From contig JAUNDJ010000011.1 in NCBI GenBank assembly GCA_030526175.1, positions 1 through 40,345 on the forward strand: a stretch of DNA of 40,345 nt, written 5' to 3'. Below, piece after piece: positions 40,073 through 40,345 of this stretch (position 1 is its first letter; every line of letters starts with the position of its first letter). This DNA comes from Bacillota bacterium. Lineage in GTDB: Bacteria; Bacillota_I; Bacilli_A; Erysipelotrichales; Erysipelotrichaceae. The translations under genes were made by a program, and so were the position numbers. The notes under the pieces are model-generated. The model did no database searches, was not told the origin of the DNA, and was given only the letters and a program-made list of their open reading frames with translations.

Positions 40073-40345
40073 AAAAACGAAAGTTACCAGATCGAATCAG
40101 TCCGGAAGAATCGAAAAAAATATTAGATTCGAATCAAGAATGTATTCTATTAGATGTACGAGAACAAAATGAATATCAAGAAAGTCATATTCCGGGTGCG
40201 TTATTATTAAATGTAGCGGATATTGAAACAAAAGCGGAAGCCTTATTACCAAATAAAGATATTTTATATATTGTATATTGTCGTACGGGGCAAAGAGCTA
40301 TGAACGCTTGTATGAAACTAGAAAAATTGGGTTATAAAAATGTAA
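40066..40345 (+). CDS. Rhodanese-domain protein, cut by the window end
   Basis: The first 93 residues of a rhodanese-like domain protein starting at the ATG at 40066, with GAGGT 9 bases upstream, overlapping the preceding stop by 7 bases. LLDVREQNEYQESHIPGALLL is the CH2A signature, and the six-residue active-site loop CRTGQR begins at Cys72 (YCRTGQRAMNAC). The loop length is that of sulfur-specific rhodaneses rather than Cdc25-type phosphatases. It continues beyond 40345, so a single- or multi-domain protein cannot be told apart. Its coupling to the thioredoxin-like lipoprotein suggests persulfide transfer or thiol redox. Confidence 0.88.
   Translation, partial: MLEKRKLPDRISPEESKKILDSNQECILLDVREQNEYQESHIPGALLLNVADIETKAEALLPNKDILYIVYCRTGQRAMNACMKLEKLGYKNV

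Overview
The window is about 40 kb of AT-rich, gene-dense Firmicutes DNA with no rRNA, tRNA, CRISPR array or insertion sequence that I could recognise. Ribosome binding sites are of the AGGAGG type, promoters are sigma-A-like, and most transcription units end in short hairpins with T-tracts. The enlarged RpoB (1367 residues, versus roughly 1190 in Bacillus), the Asn at its rifampicin-pocket position 526, and the general gene content suggest a gut anaerobe of the Erysipelotrichales or a close relative. That placement is inference from sequence character, not a database match.

Layout. (1) 57-1300: a divergent pair, a lipoprotein and a DUF3783-type protein. (2) 1344-9464: rpoB-rpoC with its own promoter and a strong terminator. 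(3) 9491-15238: a tight seven-gene unit, DUF3842 - NikMN - NikQ - NikO - LarE - LarB - LarC. It couples an energy-coupling-factor nickel importer to synthesis of the nickel-pincer nucleotide cofactor. No LarA-type enzyme that would use the cofactor is present. (4) 15242-20729: a cre-controlled promoter drives two tandem GH1 6-phospho-beta-glucosidases that are a recent, mosaic duplication. A phosphohexomutase and a sugar nucleotidyltransferase follow, each with its own promoter, so glucose-6-phosphate could pass through glucose-1-phosphate to an activated sugar. (5) 20767-26766: a MATE exporter, then convergent recD2 and mnmA, a histidine phosphatase, and an HdrB-like cysteine-rich protein that may be translated from a leaderless mRNA.

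(6) 26825-31354: a Bce-type peptide-antibiotic sensing and detoxification module in the order sensor kinase, ABC ATPase, FtsX-type permease, response regulator. A textbook BceR-type operator (TTACA-N4-TGTAA) lies before the transporter genes. (7) 31364-32376: a membrane-anchored MerR regulator overlapping a YbjQ/UPF0145 gene, behind a 19-bp-spacer promoter. (8) 32391-35849: a second ABC exporter, a small membrane protein, a GNAT acetyltransferase and a decayed second GNAT gene. (9) 35945-38664: an overlapping operon of a degenerate kinase-like protein, LytTR regulator, DUF3021 membrane protein, alpha/beta hydrolase and AlkD-type DNA glycosylase. (10) 38713-40345: two thioredoxin-like CPWC paralogues, one a lipoprotein and one that has lost precisely its signal peptide, followed by a rhodanese cut by the window end.

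The most noteworthy points are the nickel-pincer operon with DUF3842 but no client enzyme, the natural RpoB His526Asn equivalent, the mosaic GH1 pair, the BceR box with its helically phased extra half-site, the signal-less thioredoxin paralogue, and the repeated fusion of terminators with the next promoter.
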